A stretch of 64,000 bases of DNA, from positions 1 through 64,000 of the forward strand of contig JAAKBF010000246.1 in assembly GCA_012656075.1 (NCBI GenBank), written 5' to 3'. The notes under the pieces are model-generated. The model saw nothing but the letters and a program-made list of their open reading frames with translations. It searched no databases and was not told the origin of the DNA. Shown in pieces: positions 21,339-31,391 of this stretch. Every line of letters begins with the position of its first letter. Position 1 is the first letter of the stretch. The translations under genes and the position numbers were made by a program. Source of the stretch: Phytophthora hibernalis. Taxonomy: Eukaryota; Oomycota; Peronosporomycetes; Peronosporales; Peronosporaceae.

Positions 21339-22596
21339 GAGGACGCAGAGGATGATTAATGCGGTGAATTCATGTTGGTTGATGATCTTTATTCGACATC
21401 GTTATTAATAGCGTGTAAGCTTAGTTATTAACATGTGTAGATTGTTGCGAGCTACGATCCCTCAATTTGGGTGCTCGGGGTGGATAATGGGTACGGTAAC
21501 CGCTAATCCAGCCCTCAAACCCATCCCGGAACACTGAAAAGGTGTACCGGTACAGAGGCTCTCGTCGAGACGTGGCGCGGCGTGGGGCTGAACGCCTCGG
21601 TATGGCAGTTAAGTCCCTTTTTGTAAAGACACGCATTAGCTGAGCAGTAGATGTCCGAGAAAGAACTAGAGGAGCAGGGGTTTGCTACAAGACGACGATA
21701 TACATGTACGAGCGAGACTGGATGGAGAAGGTGTTGCCATCGCTTGATGTCTACCGTCAAGAATTTGGATTGAACGGCCGATTGTATTTCCGGCCGAACC
21801 GACGTGTCCACGAAAACATGGGGAATGCGCCTCGGTATGGTTGTCAAGGGGTGCGAAGCCGAAGCTATTACGCTGAGCAATCGGCTCATGACTATATTCT
21901 CGTTTGGACTCGTTGCTGGAGATCAACGATTTTTGGTGAGGCAGAAATCCCCACAATTTTATCATTCCGTCGGAGGAGGGGTATTCGATTGAGGGTTATC
22001 ATGGGGTTACATATTAAACGGGTCTACTGCGGGTCTGGTAAGGGTGAAGGTCGGGCCTGTGTTTTCACAGGTCAGGCCCTGGTCAGGGTGACCTCGCACC
22101 TAACCCGTAAAATACAAGTTGCGTTCTCAAGTAAAATACTTTCTTGATATTCAACCGGTATACCGAGTTGTGTCGTAAAGTCTCCTATCGGTATAATGTT
22201 TGGGTGCTACCGGTAATTACTAACTTGTCCGATACAGTTTACATTTAAACTAGTCACTTAATAAGGGTTCGCCACAAAAAATGGACGCATGAGGCTCGGT
22301 ATCGGTGAACACAGTACCGCTTCTTTTTAGTATTTAGACATGGTTGTCTACTTTTGAGTTGCACACCAATAATTCAGCAAGCAGAACACTTTGAAAATAC
22401 ACTAAGTGCCAGCAGAAGCACGAGGCCTGTGAGTAGATTAAGAGGTATTTCGTTGCATGGTTCAACCCCAAGACTTATGTATTACTGGTCAATTTCGATG
22501 TTCGTGACTATGTTGTTGAATACATACCAAAGGTGCTTGTATCGCTCGTATGCTAGCTGCTTGGGGCCCAGTTTATCGCCATGCGCCAAGGAAAAG
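21339..22596. other. Intergenic DNA, no gene seen
   Basis: Short frames only, none with a recognisable domain. A Gly-rich hairpin-like stretch near 22040-22085 pairs GGGCCTGT with ACAGG...GGCCC. Near 22200 and 22300 CGGTA-type words repeat. The end of the neighbouring MULE probably lies here, but I could not place its terminal inverted repeat. Confidence 0.5.
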
Positions 22597-23309
22597 CTAG
22601 TATCTGGGTGTCGTCCGTGCGACCGACCAATACAGCTCGAACCACTGCACAACTAGCACTCCACAACTGTATCCGTCCCGCTGTAGTCACCCAGGAAACG
22701 TCCGCATTTGCATATTTAGCTGTGAGTCAAAGAACTTCATGTAGACGCTAGTGATAATCACCTCCAATTCATCTAAAAACGATTTTCTGTGAAACGGATC
22801 GTACTTCCACACAGTTTTTCGCTCCATGTCAAAAATTATGCCGCACCAGTGAGGGAAGTCCTCGTTAATGTACGTTGGGCAGCAAACGATGCGGTCTGAA
22901 CGCATCTGAGAGAAGACGTGGTCTGGTGTGTCGAGGTACTGATCTCTTCGCTTTAGCTCAGTTATTTGCATGTAGATTGAATCCACAACTGTTTTATGCA
23001 TCGGTTTTCGCCACGTGAGTTTCTCAGTTTCCTTGACAACGCGGAGGGAAGCTACATACACGCACTCTCCCCATATCCTGCAAGCTCCGTGAATGAGATC
23101 GTGTGGCCGCCGCCTCTAAAAACACCGTCGACATTCATGAACGGGATGGTGTACAGTACTCGTTGCCGTTCCTTGGCTTCGAGGTCGTCATGAATGTCAA
23201 TCCCCTCCACGAACTTAATTAGCTTCCTCGCCTTCCCGATCTTTTTGGACACTTCGTGCCATGTTTTCATTCTCTCGGTATCCACGGGACTAAATGTGCC
23301 GACGCTCAA
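22597..23309 (-). pseudogene. Ulp1-like (C48) cysteine peptidase of MULE-Ulp1 A
   Basis: The domain starts at about 23309 and changes frame near 23061. The catalytic His is in DFPHWCGIIFD (about 22860) and the Asp in WKYDPFHR (about 22805). The frame meets TGA at 22689-22687 and then continues in the same frame as LQRDGYSCGVLVVQWFE, which holds the oxyanion Gln (22683-22681) and catalytic Cys (TGT 22665-22663), ending at TAG 22599-22597. All four catalytic residues are therefore still present, separated by one nonsense codon and one frame change. Ulp1 proteases cut SUMO-like modifiers. Why transposons carry them is not settled. Confidence 0.75.
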
Positions 23310-23555
23310 TATAGAAACGCCAATATCATGAGAAGTCAGGTGTATGTCTGATAAGTTCCTCCCGAATCTTCATGTTTGTAGCCGAATCTATACATTTGAG
23401 CACCAGAGGTTCTATCAGGTTATTAAATGTTGGTGAAAATTGGTGAGATATCCACCAAGTTCACCAACATAGTTAGTGGCTCAACCACAGCAAATACACA
23501 CCTGGCAGAACGAAGCGAACATTGGTCTCCACAACACGAGTAGGATCGCTTTTGA

Positions 23556-24217
23556 TCACAGATGCTTTTGGTCGCTTGAAAACCGCTCCTTCAAACATAC
23601 GTCGAATTCCCCCAAAGCGTCTCCAACAACAGCAATTGAGATCTGCTTTGTCTTCACAACCTCGTCAAAACTTTCCAGCGTAACATCGCCAACAGTGACG
23701 ACTGTATCCACGAACGACATTGTATCTTCAATATCTTTTTCTCTTCGCCTTCTTGAAGCTTTCTTTTGCTTCGGTCTTCCAGATGATCGGCTAACTGGAT
23801 TCAACTGCACAATGTTCTTGATTTCTGTCGCCGACACCTTCGGTGATGCTTTATGTTCATTTATGTGCTCCATTTCCAGCTTTCATTTTGTACGTGTCGC
23901 AGACTTCTCCTTTGATTTCTGCTTGTCTAGTGCTGGTACGTGTCGTTGCTCGACTTTCGACACTTGAGCTGACTAATGTTTGATCGGGCGCCTTCGTTGC
24001 TGTCAGAGTTGGTGATCTTGTCACCTTTTGTGGTGACATTGGTGACAGATTCACCAACATCGGCAACTAATCTAACTTCAACACCGTCGTTTTGGGACGT
24101 GATATCTGTCGCAGTATCCACGTCAGGTGAAGTTTTGGCGCCGGTTTGTGCTGTCATATCTGTCGCTGAAGCCACGCCAGGCGGATCTTTGTCGTCACGG
24201 ACCTTGCGCTCAAGCAT
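23556..24217 (-). pseudogene. Linker of MULE-Ulp1 A with AT-hook-like motif
   Basis: Two overlapping frames (24217-23927 and 23873-23556) between the SWIM part and Ulp1. The upper part is Thr/Asp/Val-rich with repeats of ATDMTAQTG / ATDITSQNDG type. The lower part has NPVSRSSGRPKQKKASRRRR, a Gly-Arg-Pro core in a basic patch as in AT-hooks. The equivalent place in element B has RVRRAGRPSKPQ. It probably binds DNA or localises the protein to the nucleus. Confidence 0.5.
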
Positions 24218-26536
24218 CTGGAGATATTCTTGCCATCTCGTAAAACCCCGCTTTCCTTTGTCTGCAACACCCTCCGCGATACGCTAGCAAACAGCAAATA
24301 CAGCACGATATTTCTCGTTATGGGATAAGACACGCTTTGCACCGTCGTCTACGTCGTTCACCAGCAAACCCGGAGTATCTTCTGTACCTGACACTCCACT
24401 ATCTTCATCACCGCAAGCATCGACAATTGACCACCTATCGGGGATCGCGTCGAACGGAATCACAGACCGGAAAGCCGCATCCTCACGACTCAGGAACATA
24501 ATATGTCTACACGAGAATAGGAGGATTTGATTGAACATGCAGCTACAGTCGCTGGACTTCAAGATCACCTTGGAGGACATGTACGGAGTTAGCAATAAAT
24601 TTATGATTCAATCCTAATATTAGTTAGTCTTACCGCGTAATGACTCGGAGATGTCTTGGTTGTCAGTGTATATCCTGACGGTGACGTCTCATCCGATTCA
24701 ACAGTGTAATCTGCTTCTTTGCTGGCCGCGTATTGACTTTCCACCAGATCACACTGGTGGTGCGTTGCTATCTTCGCCAATGTTTGCAACTCTACGTCGT
24801 TCCGATTGTTGATTCGAAAACCAACTCTCTTCGTTTTAATGTGATACTTATCTTCAGCCGTTTGTAGCAGAAAAGAAGATGGTCGTTGCACTCGTCCATG
24901 GGCAAGTGGCGGTCGAGGATATATTCAGCGCCCCCAGCTAGCTTCTAACCGGTTGTTCGTGTTGTTATCCAAGTGTGGGTGCCCCCGCGCAAAAATGAAC
25001 AACATAATGGCTTGCAGCTCAGCTAATTGTCTTCAAAATAGCGATAAAAGCTGACTTACTCTTGCAGAGTGTTTGTATAGCTTGTAGATAGCGATCAATA
25101 TCTCTCTCATCAGCGGTTCGAACCATAGATTCTTGGCATGCATCTTCTCGTACGTCGCGAACCCATACACCCTTTTGCTTATCTCGCGCTTGAGATAATT
25201 GATGACGTGAAAACGACACAGAATCACGCTGGCGTCGGGCAATTCCTCAGCGAGTACGCCAATCTCTGTAAAATCTTTATCAATGATCACCACCTTGATG
25301 TCCATCCACATTGAATTGTTCTGCTTAAGCGTTTTGAAGGCACCCTTCATGTTCAGCTTCGTTTCCCCGTCGATCAAGGCATGTTGAGCAAATGAGCCAC
25401 TGCCAAAGTTATCTGTCACCATGAAACTGAACAAACGATACCTTCAGGCAGCAAAAATATTCAAATGATAGTTAACAATTGGTGAATATACAGCCAAATG
25501 AAAGTATTTTGTGATCAAGCAACCAACGTGTTGGTGCTAAATTCACACAACAGCAGTCTAAAGTAGATCAATGAACTCTTCGTACCTGTTAATGCTCGTG
25601 CCATGGGTGGCGTTCATACAGAGCGCCTCTGGAAACTTGCGAGTCATCCTTCTCATATGCACCGTCTGGAAAGTTATGCAACTTGTCAACTGGGTCGCGG
25701 GATCACGGAAGACATTCACAGCATTTCCGGGACCTTCACCACAGTCTTGCAGCAACTGTGAAACACGGACGTTGTCGTCGGGTGACGTGTACGTCTCGCG
25801 CCGCATCTGCGCAATCATATTCTCGACGTCCTTCGGCTGAATAGGTTTCCCAGACGCTTCCTTTAAATAGCGAGTGATCTTTTTGCGCTTGGATCCACCT
25901 ATGAAACATATATCAAAGCAGTAAAGTAGTGCAATAATAACAACATTGACTAACGTGTTACCGCACCTTGCCACACAGTTTTAGCGACACTCTTCATACC
26001 GGGAGATGAAATCTTGCGCGTTTCAGCGTACGAATAATACGCTTCGGAGCCCACGTTGTGATTGTGGGTCGAGTTGTCTCCGTCACGCGAACACTGTACG
26101 CTCCATCTTCACCTCACGTCAGTAGTGTGTTCAATCTTGCCTTGCACCCAAGTGGCTGCACAGTGTGATTGTTCGTCTCCCCTTTCCGCGAGGGTTGAAG
26201 TCCCAACCGTGAGTACAAATGAAGGTCTTCGAGTAAAATTGCAGCTTCTCGTCGTACAGCACGGGATTTTCCCGATAAAGCGGAACGCTTAATCCGATCT
26301 CGGTCTCGGTCCTGAATGGAGTTACTCGTCGGACGTTTGTAGATCTGGTGAGTCTCTTTTGGTACATGTAGCATTACCACATCGTTTAGAATTAACATAT
26401 CAATACAGACATCATCAAACTTGTTAGTACCATTAAAAAACGTCTCCAGATCGACCCACGATTCAAATGACCCGCTGAAAGCAGGTGCGGTCACTACAAA
26501 TGGATTGCTGGAAGCAATCAAGGCGCTTTCTTGCAC
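24218..26536 (-). pseudogene. MULE transposase of element A, catalytic Asp changed
   Basis: 26536-26114 is the N-terminal region, with a segment (VPKETHQIYKR) usual just before the MULE core. 25974-25558 ends in ALCMNATHGTSINRY. In MULEs this motif is normally D-A-T-H-G-T, so the first catalytic Asp is Asn (AAC). An apparent intron (donor GTACGA near 25585, acceptor near 25421) leads to FMVTDNFGSG, then IKVVIIDKDFTEIG (second Asp) and ILCRFHVINYLKREISK at 25434-25033. The SWIM finger SSDCSCMFNQILLFSCRHIM lies near 24545-24490. Without the first Asp the enzyme should be inactive. Confidence 0.75.
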
Positions 26537-26659
26537 TTCGGCGCCAACTCACCGCCAACCAGATCTGCAGAATTAGCCGAACAAGCCCGAGCCGTGTTTG
26601 CCTCCGACGCGGGTCTTGGGTTTGCAGGACGCTCTGCTGAGCTTGGTACCGGACTTGCT

Positions 26660-26820
26660 GACATAACGCGCGGGAGCAGCGCGAAAGCAGCACCAGGAAC
26701 GCGACGGGAGCAGCGCCAGGAACGCGATGGGGGTAGGGCAGGACAAGCGCGGGAGTAGCGCGGGAGTAGCGCGGAGCAGCACCAGGAACGCGCCGGTAGC
26801 AGCGCGGGAAACGAGAGGGG
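26660..26820. repeat. GC-rich minisatellite
   Basis: Degenerate units of about 15-30 bp based on CGCGGGAGCAGCGC and CAGGAACGCG, repeated roughly eight times, in DNA that is otherwise AT-rich. It lies just upstream of the MULE coding region and could be subterminal sequence of that element. Confidence 0.75.
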
Positions 26821-27212
26821 CGTTTTGGCGAGCGCTGGAGCTGAAATGAACGGCGAGAAGGAACTCGCAATTTCTAACATCAAAATTTGGAAATCCAGGA
26901 TACCGGTATTGATACCGTATTGATTTTGTACTGTTTATAGCCAGTATATTGGTGAACGTAGCCAATTCCTTTCATTAATACATCACGTAACCTGTTCTCT
27001 GGATTTTATATCCAGAGTCTACCAGAGATTGCAACGAGGTCTGAATCCTCGCATTTATGATACATTTTGTAAAAGGATTTAGATAATTCAACAAATAAGC
27101 TTTAAAACCCTGCTATATTTGATAACCGGATCGATTATTATTTATTTGTGGCGGTTGAGCACCGTAAACAACAGTGGTGTGTAGATAATTTCCGTAAGTT
27201 TGGAATGTACTA

Positions 27213-27349
27213 CCGACATCTTCGTAAAGATCTGAACAGCAGAAAGATCTGAACACCCTAGGTTGTTAAGTATGTAATCCCTATTCTATGTACATTGTTT
27301 TGACTTGAAAATCTTGGGATAAGTGTTCAGATTTTTCCGAAGATGTCGG
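27213..27349. mobile_element. MITE with TA target duplication, mariner type
   Basis: Terminal inverted repeats of about 28 bp: CCGACATCTTCGTAAAGATC on the left, and the complement of GATTTTTCCGAAGATGTCGG on the right. TA lies directly outside both ends (27211-27212 and 27350-27351). Length is 137 bp with no coding capacity. TA duplication plus short size fits a Tc1/mariner-derived MITE. A second AGATCTGAACA copy occurs just inside the left arm. Confidence 0.7.
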
Positions 27350-27545
27350 TACCGTATCGTCGAAATGACAAGTCCTACCTGATCTACACAAGGGTTGTGG
27401 TTATAATGGCTTTGTTAGCTGTAGTTTATCTAATGCTTGCTGATTATATAAGTGATTTGATTGGCTAGCAAAAGGTGCGCTTTATGATAAATGTGGGAAT
27501 AATGATATCAACGATGAGGTACAGATATCCAAACGCATGTCCATT

Positions 27546-27664
27546 AACCCCTCCAGACCGGATGTAGCATAACGTTACATAGTCTATCCACTTAAACTGA
27601 ATATATTCAGTTTAAGCAATTTTGACTTGATTTTTGTATGCTTGTCCTTCCCCGTCCAGGGGTT
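27546..27664. repeat. Possible hairpin MITE with central 26-bp palindrome
   Basis: 27591-27616 is a perfect palindrome whose left half is CTTAAACTGAATA. Around it, AACCCCTCCAGACCGG on the left and the complement of CCGTCCAGGGGTTT on the right are partly inverted copies. TTAA is at the left border and TTTA at the right. This may be a tiny piggyBac-type element, but the outer arms match only in part. Confidence 0.4.
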
Positions 27665-27919
27665 TACCAAAAAAGATAAAGGGTTGATTCGTTTCAGTAC
27701 ACGCCTTTTCTCCTCAGTGGATAAAGACGCGATTTTCTCAAATTACGAGACATTAATTTGTAGAGGCTTTAGGGATGCTGCGGCTGATTTGAATCCGTTC
27801 TGAGATGTGACGGGCACCCCTCGCCTAAACGGGTGGCCCACTGCAGATCTCTCCCTCGCGACATTTTCAAATCTGACTCACGAGAATTTGCGCGCGGAGG
27901 GCTCAAGTCGAGGACCAAG

Positions 27920-28315
27920 ATGGTGAAAGCGAAAGGAAAGATGCTGTGGGACAGGGAGGTCACTGGCCGTGACCAATCCTTCAAGTCAGTGTGGCGATAG
28001 CTCAAGGAGGACGGGTGTACGTGCAAGCCGCCGCCGGGACGGAGCCTGGACGATCGCTACAAGTACATCCGGCCGTATGGACATCCAAACGGTACGGTCG
28101 GCGTCGACTTCTTCCTGGTCGAGGATGCTGTTCTGGAGTTCTACGCGAACGGTAATAGCTTGCCCGTTCTCATTGGGATCTGGTGGCTTCTAGCATGTTT
28201 GGAGAAGTGTACGCCAGTTTCCGGGATTTGGCTGCAGCCAGACTGCGATCGGATAGATGGGTTTCGATCCAGACCCCAGAGACGGGTTAGGGGTATCCGA
28301 GATAAGCCATCGTGA
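27920..28315 (+). pseudogene. piggyBac-type N-terminal domain relic
   Basis: From ATG 27920 (MVKAKGKMLWDREV) a frame of 131 codons has one in-frame TAG at 27998-28000, at the place of a likely Gln (SVWR-stop-LKEDG). The pattern SFKSVW...L...G...PPGRSLDDRYKYIRP...GVDFFLVEDAV resembles the small W- and GVDF-containing domain found at 35990-36150 inside the piggyBac-like element (FFKAVWRELRVDGW, YRYIRP, GVDFTLE). So this is probably a fragment of such an element. No catalytic domain follows. Confidence 0.5.
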
Positions 28316-28497
28316 ATCCGAATCTCTACGATGCGATCATTTTGATACGCCGATCCCGATCCCGATCCGATGGTACCAAAATAGTGGTACACTCGAAGGT
28401 ATCCTGGGTTGAAAGTCAGTACGAGGTATTGTAGGGATGCGCAAAAATCCAGTGGGTAGAGGGAGAGGTAGGAGGTTAAGATACAGAATAGATTCAG
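28316..28497. other. Short intergenic DNA
   Basis: No gene seen. It may belong to the upstream part of the LTR fragment at 28788. Confidence 0.4.
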
Positions 28498-28786
28498 ATT
28501 TGTCTTGCAAGACGCAAGTGGCTCCTATACCTTTCCGAGTAAGGAAGTATATTGGCCTACCCGACGAAGGACCACTAAGCCTGTCAAGCGCGCGACGTAC
28601 ACCTGGATAGCTTGGCCAGAGTGCGACCGCTGTTTCTCAACACAAGATTCCGATTTGCCTCGCAAGACGCAAGTGTTTTCAAGACTACCTGGGAGGAGGC
28701 ACATTGGCCTACCCAAAGAAGAACTCGCCATGTCAGCCAAGAACACGACGTACACCTGGATAGCTTGGCCAGGGTACGCTCGCACA
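28498..28786. repeat. Direct repeat, two units with 153-bp period
   Basis: GCAAGACGCAAGTG near 28507 recurs near 28660, and CGTACACCTGGATAGCTTGG at 28596 recurs at 28749. The two units are diverged in between. They run directly into LTR sequence at 28788. They could be U3 repeats of a variant LTR. Confidence 0.75.
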
Positions 28787-28787
28787 T

Positions 28788-29288
28788 CAAGTCCGTCTTC
28801 GGTAAGTCTAGCTAGCTTATCTTAGGTCTGGATACGCTCGGCTTGTGGGATGCCTTTCAGCGAGCCCAAGGTACATTGAACCGAGGGTTTGTTGCTGGTC
28901 AGTCCAAGAGATTAGAGTGGCCGAGTGTTGGGAGTGATGAGAAGCGTCGTTCGCCATATATTATAGTGGAACCGAGTGTTCCATACATATTTTACTACCC
29001 GCCGAGGTTTTACCTTGACAAACCCGTATTAGTCTTGACAGCCGGTACCCGGGACTGCGGGGTTCGCGCGAAAGCGCAATATTGCATACTAGCCCTCGCT
29101 CGTGGCTAGTGGTGTAGATTATTGGGTTGGCCTAATACAACCTAGGTGTACAGAGGGTTCATATCCAACCGATCCCTCCTGGTCTTCAGGTTTGATCCAA
29201 CGCTCGTTGACCTGACAAGGGAAGCGAGTGTTGTTGGTGGGACTCATACCATTCGGTAGTGAGAATTTCTGCGTGATCCTTCACGACA
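28788..29288 (+). repeat. Partial LTR of the Gypsy-1 family
   Basis: From CAAGTCCGTCTTCGGTAAGT to TTCACGACA it matches the 3' 520 bp of the Gypsy-1 LTR (about 358-874), with two small deletions near 29050 and 29172. No internal Gypsy sequence follows. The upstream part of the usual LTR is replaced by the 153-bp repeats. It is either a 5'-truncated solo LTR or a subfamily with another U3. Confidence 0.85.
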
Positions 29289-29342
29289 CTAGTCTACACA
29301 AAACATGTATCGCTACGTAGACACTAACTCCCGTGTCGACAC

Positions 29343-29760
29343 GTGATGTTTTATCGATGGCACGTGGCAATGCTACCTCTGATTCCTGTGACAAGTGTGG
29401 ATGCTCGATGGCGTATTAAAATGCCTGAAGGACCTTCAGAGCTACGGTCTGTTAGCACGTTCAACTACTCCAATACCAAGAAACCCAAACAGGAGTACAA
29501 CGTGATGAACGTGTTGACTGCAACTCAAAAGTGCAGCAGCTGCGCGCAATCTACTCAACCAAATCGCTCGCGAGCTGCCGGACATGCCCATGCGAGACTT
29601 TGCTACCGAAATTGAATTATCTGAGCGCTACAAGCGTGGACTCCGAAATGGCACCTCGCACAAACTTCGGGATGCAGTTTGAAGAAAACATTCCGGTGAT
29701 AATAACGAGGATCTCGTGGGAGACGCGCCAATACAGGAAGATACTGTGCCGCTAGGAGTT
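29343..29760 (+). pseudogene. Post-SWIM segment of the MULE protein, element B
   Basis: Frames covering VSTFNYSNTKKPKQEYNVMN, then QIARELPDMPMRDFATEIEL and RYKRGLRNGTSHKLRDAV, with at least one frame change near 29540. In MULE proteins of this group a conserved helical stretch of this kind follows the SWIM finger. No Cys/His finger remains here. Confidence 0.45.
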
Positions 29761-29865
29761 CTACACGGCCACGCCTGAGACGAGTGCGGTGACCGACCTG
29801 GTCAATGTGCCGATTGATTTTCGGAGATACCAACGTACCTGGAGAACAGGTCAACTGCCACGGTT

Positions 29866-30105
29866 ACGATCCTGTAGCCGACTTTGTACACCACCCTGTA
29901 GCCGACTCTGTAAACCAACCTGAAGCCGACACTGTAACCGAAACTGGAGCCGAATCTGTAAACCAACCTGGAGCCGACTCAGCCCGCCAACCCAGAACCG
30001 CCTCGCCCCGCCAACCTGGAGCCACGTCTGGAAAACAACCAGGCGTCGACTCTGGAAGCCAACCAGGAGTATACTCTGGAAGAAAACCTGGAACCGACCC
30101 TTGAA
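29866..30105 (+). repeat. 30-bp tandem repeat in MULE-Ulp1 B
   Basis: About eight degenerate 30-bp units built on CCTGTAGCCGACTCTGTAAA CC-type sequence. They keep one frame and code repeats such as VNQPGADSARQ and GSQPGVYSGRKPG. They form a flexible Pro/Gln/Ser linker before the AT-hook-like motif. Confidence 0.8.
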
Positions 30106-30111
30106 GCAATA

Positions 30112-31391
30112 GTGAACGCGGGGAGGACTCAACAAAAGCATCTGATTCGAGTGCATATCCAGACGATGACAGTGGCAAATAAGCCGGCGACACTACGCCC
30201 ATGCAACCTGATCATTATCCGAGAGATGAGATGGAAGATAAGACAGGGTCAAGTGAAAGCAGCTTTCCTACTATCAAACTCGCCAAGCGCGTAAGGCGTG
30301 CCGGTCGCCCCTCGAAACCCCAAGGTCAAAAATCAAGAGAGCGAGCATCTGCACGGAAGACATTCAATCTACGTCTAGAAAAGGAGGCGAATTGGGGTTT
30401 GAGGACGTTGGCGTTGTGGCGTCAGCAGTGAAAGAACGAATGAAGACACTTGCAGAACTGATCAACCTATTGTCAGTGTTTCCTACACAGTATGAGGATG
30501 CAGCGCGAAAGCATTTTATGGTCGGAACGGATAAGAACCCCATCATAGCTGCAGATGTACCGTTTGTACTACCTATGCGGATCTTACGAAGATCTCTCGA
30601 TATGCTCTACAAATTGCCCATGCACATTCCCAGTCAGTCTGACGAGGACACACCGTACGTCAAGATCACGGGCGTCGGCAATTTCACGCTGTTCCACATT
30701 GATGCCATGCAGAAAATCGTGACGATGAAGACAATCGTCGACAGCGGTGAGTCACTGTTGCTGTGGCAACAGCAGTCGTTCTCAAAACGGAAAGACTGCG
30801 ACGATATACGACTCCGTGTTTCGGAACACCATCCGTGCGAAGTTGTGGACGACAAAATGCATCTGACATTAGACTACTCATAGTGGCCCCACCTCAATGG
30901 ATCAAAGGGCGTATTTTCGAAGCAGTGGGGGCTGTTTGGGAGGAGCAGTATGCTATCGTAATGATCATGATGTCTGAATTTAAGCTGAAGAAGAAGATCA
31001 AGACCATTGACCTACCCCATAGAGTGTGATGACCATTCGCAACTCCAAAACGCAGCACATGCTCATGCCTATCAACTTCGAGCGCAATCAGTGGGCGACT
31101 ATAGTGATCAACTGCAAAACGAAGAGTACGTTCATGTACGGCCCCTTTGGGAGACACGGACAACATGACCTTCCACATCAAAATCACTATACGACTGAAG
31201 CAAGAGAAGGAGTTTGAGGCATTCAGACTCGTTGGCGTAGCCTCTCCAACTCAGAACGATGACAAATGTTGCGGGATGTACGTCCTCAACTTCATGCTGA
31301 GAATGCTGAACCAGAACATCAACAACGCGATCAAAGATCCGGGTCAAACTAGGTTTCGCTACAGAGTGCTCCTTACCCTGTTAAATGCATA
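30112..31391 (+). pseudogene. AT-hook-like linker and degenerate Ulp1 domain, element B
   Basis: A basic motif KLAKRVRRAGRPSKPQ is at about 30277-30324. 30392-30883 is a mixed helical region (KHFMVGTDKNPIIAADVPFV) that precedes the peptidase. The Ulp1 signature is split: MLMPINFERNQWATIVINC (about 31059) has Gln where the catalytic His should be. FMYGPFG (about 31132) has Gly where Asp is expected. SPTQNDDKCCGMYVL (about 31249) keeps the Gln and Cys. Two frame changes near 30885 and 31180 also break the gene. It should be catalytically dead. Confidence 0.65.

Larger units (their letters stand above)
22597..26536 (-). mobile_element. MULE-Ulp1 element A (Mutator-like with C48 peptidase)
   Basis: On the minus strand one long gene-like unit runs DNA-binding region, MULE DDE domain, SWIM zinc finger, basic linker, Ulp1-like cysteine peptidase. 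MULEs that carry an Ulp1 domain are known in plants (Kaonashi type) and other eukaryotes. Element ends and target duplication were not found. Several frame changes and at least one stop break the reading frame. A related unit, in the opposite orientation, lies at 29317-31393. Confidence 0.75.
26880..27919. other. AT-rich intergenic DNA with small hairpin elements
   Basis: No reading frame of note. It contains the MITE at 27213-27349, the palindrome at 27591-27616, and a small hairpin near 26998-27018 (CTCTGGAT...ATCCAGAG). Confidence 0.6.

Noticed and set aside
28498..28786. Regular direct repeats as a possible CRISPR array
   Set aside because: Only two units of 153 bp in a eukaryotic transposon setting. 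The same holds for 16154-16467 and 40090-40520.
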